NCBI GenBank assembly: GCA_030578315.1
Contig: JAUQQL010000020.1
Span: 1-33,553 of the forward strand
Origin: Thermodesulfobacteriota bacterium
Lineage (GTDB): Bacteria; Desulfobacterota; Thermodesulfobacteria; Thermodesulfobacteriales; Thermodesulfobacteriaceae
Direction of reading: 5' to 3'
Length of the DNA stretch: 33,553 nt
Shown: positions 32,150 to 33,553 of the stretch, piece after piece
How the letters are laid out: every line of letters starts with the position of its first letter
Position numbering within the stretch: the first letter of the stretch is position 1
The notes under the pieces: model-generated
What the model saw: only the letters and a program-made list of their open reading frames with translations
What the model was told of the DNA's origin: nothing
The model's database searches: none
Program-made: the position numbers and the translations under genes

Positions 32150-33553
32150 TTGGCAAATGAAAAGAAAAAATTAATCTTAGTTTTTTTAATTCTTTTACTT
32201 TTCGGTATTGCCCTTTACTTTCCCTTTCTTGGAGAGAAAGAATTCCAAGGAGAGGAGGGAAGAAGGACTATCATAGCTCTTCATATGCTAGAAAAGAAAA
32301 ATTTTCTTGTGCCTACTCTTTTTGGAGAACCGTACTTTAATAAACCACCTCTTTTCAATTGGGCTTTGGCAGGTCTTTTCGCTTTAACCCGAGATTGCTC
32401 AGAGTTTACCGCAAGAAGCCTTTCTGCCTTATCACTAATTTTTGCTGCCCTTGTTATGACCTATTTTTGGACCAAATGGTTGAATAAAATCCCCATTAAG
32501 GTGGAGACTTTTATTCTTCTTCTCCCAGGATTAATTTTTTTGACTACTCCAGAGGTCATAGATAAAGCACTTAGAGCTGAGATAGATGGTCTATATACTA
32601 CCCTTATTACTATTGCAGTCTTTGGCTGGTTTCACTTTTCAGAAATAAGAGAACAGAAAATTAGGGCCTACATCTTTAGTGGATTCTTTCTCGGTCTTGC
32701 TATTCTTACTAAAACTTTTCAAGCCTTGCTCTTTTTTTATTTAGCTTTAGGTCCCTATCTTTTCTGGCAAAAAAGGTTAAAAGAACTTCTTTCTCCTCCC
32801 CATTTAATTGGTTTACTAACGACATTTGTAATTTTTTTTCTTTGGGCTATTCCTGTCTCCCTACAAGTAGGCATAAGCCCCTTTCTTAAAGCCTGGCTTA
32901 CAGAATATCTTTCGGCAGCACAGGCTCAGGCAATGTCTCCTTGGCAACATCTTGAAGCCTACACCCTCTCTGCCCTTTTTGGTTTTTCCCCTTGGATTTT
33001 TTTTCTTGCTTTTTTCAAAAATAGGTTTTTAAGAGACTTTTTAAAAAATAACTTTTTACTTTATAAGATTTTTCTTTTCTCTTTATTTTTCTTTTTCTTT
33101 TCTTATTTCTTTCATTTTCTATTTCCTGGAGCACGATTGAGATATATGTTACCCTCCATAGGAGGTCTTGTTTATACAATTTCTTTGATATTTTTTTATT
33201 ATTTAACTTTAAAAAAAATTACTAATAATACCTCGGTTAGATATATTTTTAAAATCCTTTCAGTTTGTTTTATTTTTGGGGGATTGATATTTATATTCTA
33301 TATTTTTTACAATAAAATTTCTTTTTTTTCTTATTTTTTTTATCTTTTTTTACTTTTTTTTATGATTTTTAATTTATTCTTTTTTTCTAACAAATTTTAT
33401 ACATTTAAAAGTATTTTTACCTTTTTAACCATAAATATTTTTTTGATAAAACAACTTTATGTAAGTTTTTATTACTTTTTTCATCAGAAAGAGATAAATT
33501 ATTTTCGTAAGGCTGCTTTTGAAACAGTTGAATTGATTAAAAGAGATAAACCT
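32150..33553 (+). CDS. ArnT/PMT-type membrane glycosyltransferase (GT-C), runs off right edge
   Basis: The frame is open to the last base, giving about 468 codons. I prefer the TTG at 32150, preceded by AAAAGG; an in-frame ATG at 32099, inside the pilin 2 gene, is possible. After the first membrane helix (LILVFLILLLFGIALYF) comes the periplasmic loop FQGEEGRRTIIALHMLEKKN, then GEPYFNKPPLFNWALAGLF, the conserved GT83/PMT region with acidic catalytic residues and the KPPL motif. At least ten hydrophobic helices follow; the part from about 33030 on is extremely Phe/Thy-rich. By family it moves a sugar from a polyprenyl-phosphate carrier to lipid A or protein at the outer face of the membrane. 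Its place after two pilin genes makes pilin modification a reasonable inference. Confidence 0.8.
   Translation, partial: MANEKKKLILVFLILLLFGIALYFPFLGEKEFQGEEGRRTIIALHMLEKKNFLVPTLFGEPYFNKPPLFNWALAGLFALTRDCSEFTARSLSALSLIFAALVMTYFWTKWLNKIPIKVETFILLLPGLIFLTTPEVIDKALRAEIDGLYTTLITIAVFGWFHFSEIREQKIRAYIFSGFFLGLAILTKTFQALLFFYLALGPYLFWQKRLKELLSPPHLIGLLTTFVIFFLWAIPVSLQVGISPFLKAWLTEYLSAAQAQAMSPWQHLEAYTLSALFGFSPWIFFLAFFKNRFLRDFLKNNFLLYKIFLFSLFFFFFSYFFHFLFPGARLRYMLPSIGGLVYTISLIFFYYLTLKKITNNTSVRYIFKILSVCFIFGGLIFIFYIFYNKISFFSYFFYLFLLFFMIFNLFFFSNKFYTFKSIFTFLTINIFLIKQLYVSFYYFFHQKEINYFRKAAFETVELIKRDKP

Noticed and set aside
1-33553. CRISPR array, rRNA operon, toxin-antitoxin pair or prophage
   Set aside because: No regularly spaced short repeats, rRNA sequence, toxin-antitoxin motif or phage structural gene was found on either strand.

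Overview
This is a very AT-rich window. Its gene content is thermophile-like: compact genes, many ATGA/GTGA overlaps, IS607 and IS256 relics, a topoisomerase III fragment and 2-C-methylerythritol-type isoprenoid synthesis. My best inference, from base composition and protein style only, is an anaerobic thermophile of the Thermodesulfobacteriota (Thermodesulfobacterium-like). No marker gene in the window proves this. The odd window length, and a left edge lying inside an exact repeat, suggest a whole contig rather than a slice of a finished chromosome.

Left third (1-5450): an eroded patchwork. Two tandem GT4 glycosyltransferase genes on the minus strand open the window. One runs off the left edge. 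The other has lost its N-terminal half at an IS607-type element (about 1403-3408). That element has an intact-looking serine recombinase (tnpA) but a tnpB broken by an in-frame TAA and a 3' frameshift. Its far end abuts a different gene, a frameshifted topB remnant, so the element marks a rearrangement junction and not a simple insertion. Next come a decayed IS256-family transposase, the N-terminal piece of a PrtD-type ABC exporter, and a perfect 12-bp-arm palindrome where that exporter homology stops.

Middle (5636-27062): a minus-strand tRNA-Thr(CGT) and a 487-bp AT-rich gap separate the patchwork from housekeeping genes. rpoD converges on a small UvrD-like helicase with a C-terminal clamp-binding motif. 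A long co-directional plus-strand series follows: ispD, an unknown gene, aconitase, an MltB-like lytic transglycosylase, an M24 peptidase, pyrG, a PHP phosphoesterase, nadA, rlmE, sbcD, dapB, an Mrp-like ATPase, a DUF4213/DUF364 gene, a small membrane protein, murI, argD, a CBS protein, a DUF47 protein and a Pit phosphate transporter. A second, much-deleted relic of the same IS607 family sits exactly between the nadA stop and the rlmE start. Comparing the two copies defines the element's ends.

Right third: a minus-strand operon rplM-rpsI-argC-truA-aspC runs from a recognisable promoter and converges with pit. Then, on the plus strand, come two paralogous type IV pilin-like proteins, cysteine-rich and unusually dense in N-X-S/T motifs, followed directly by an ArnT/PMT-type membrane glycosyltransferase that runs off the right edge. 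This pilin-pilin-glycosyltransferase cassette, and the IS607 junctions, are the parts most worth a second look.
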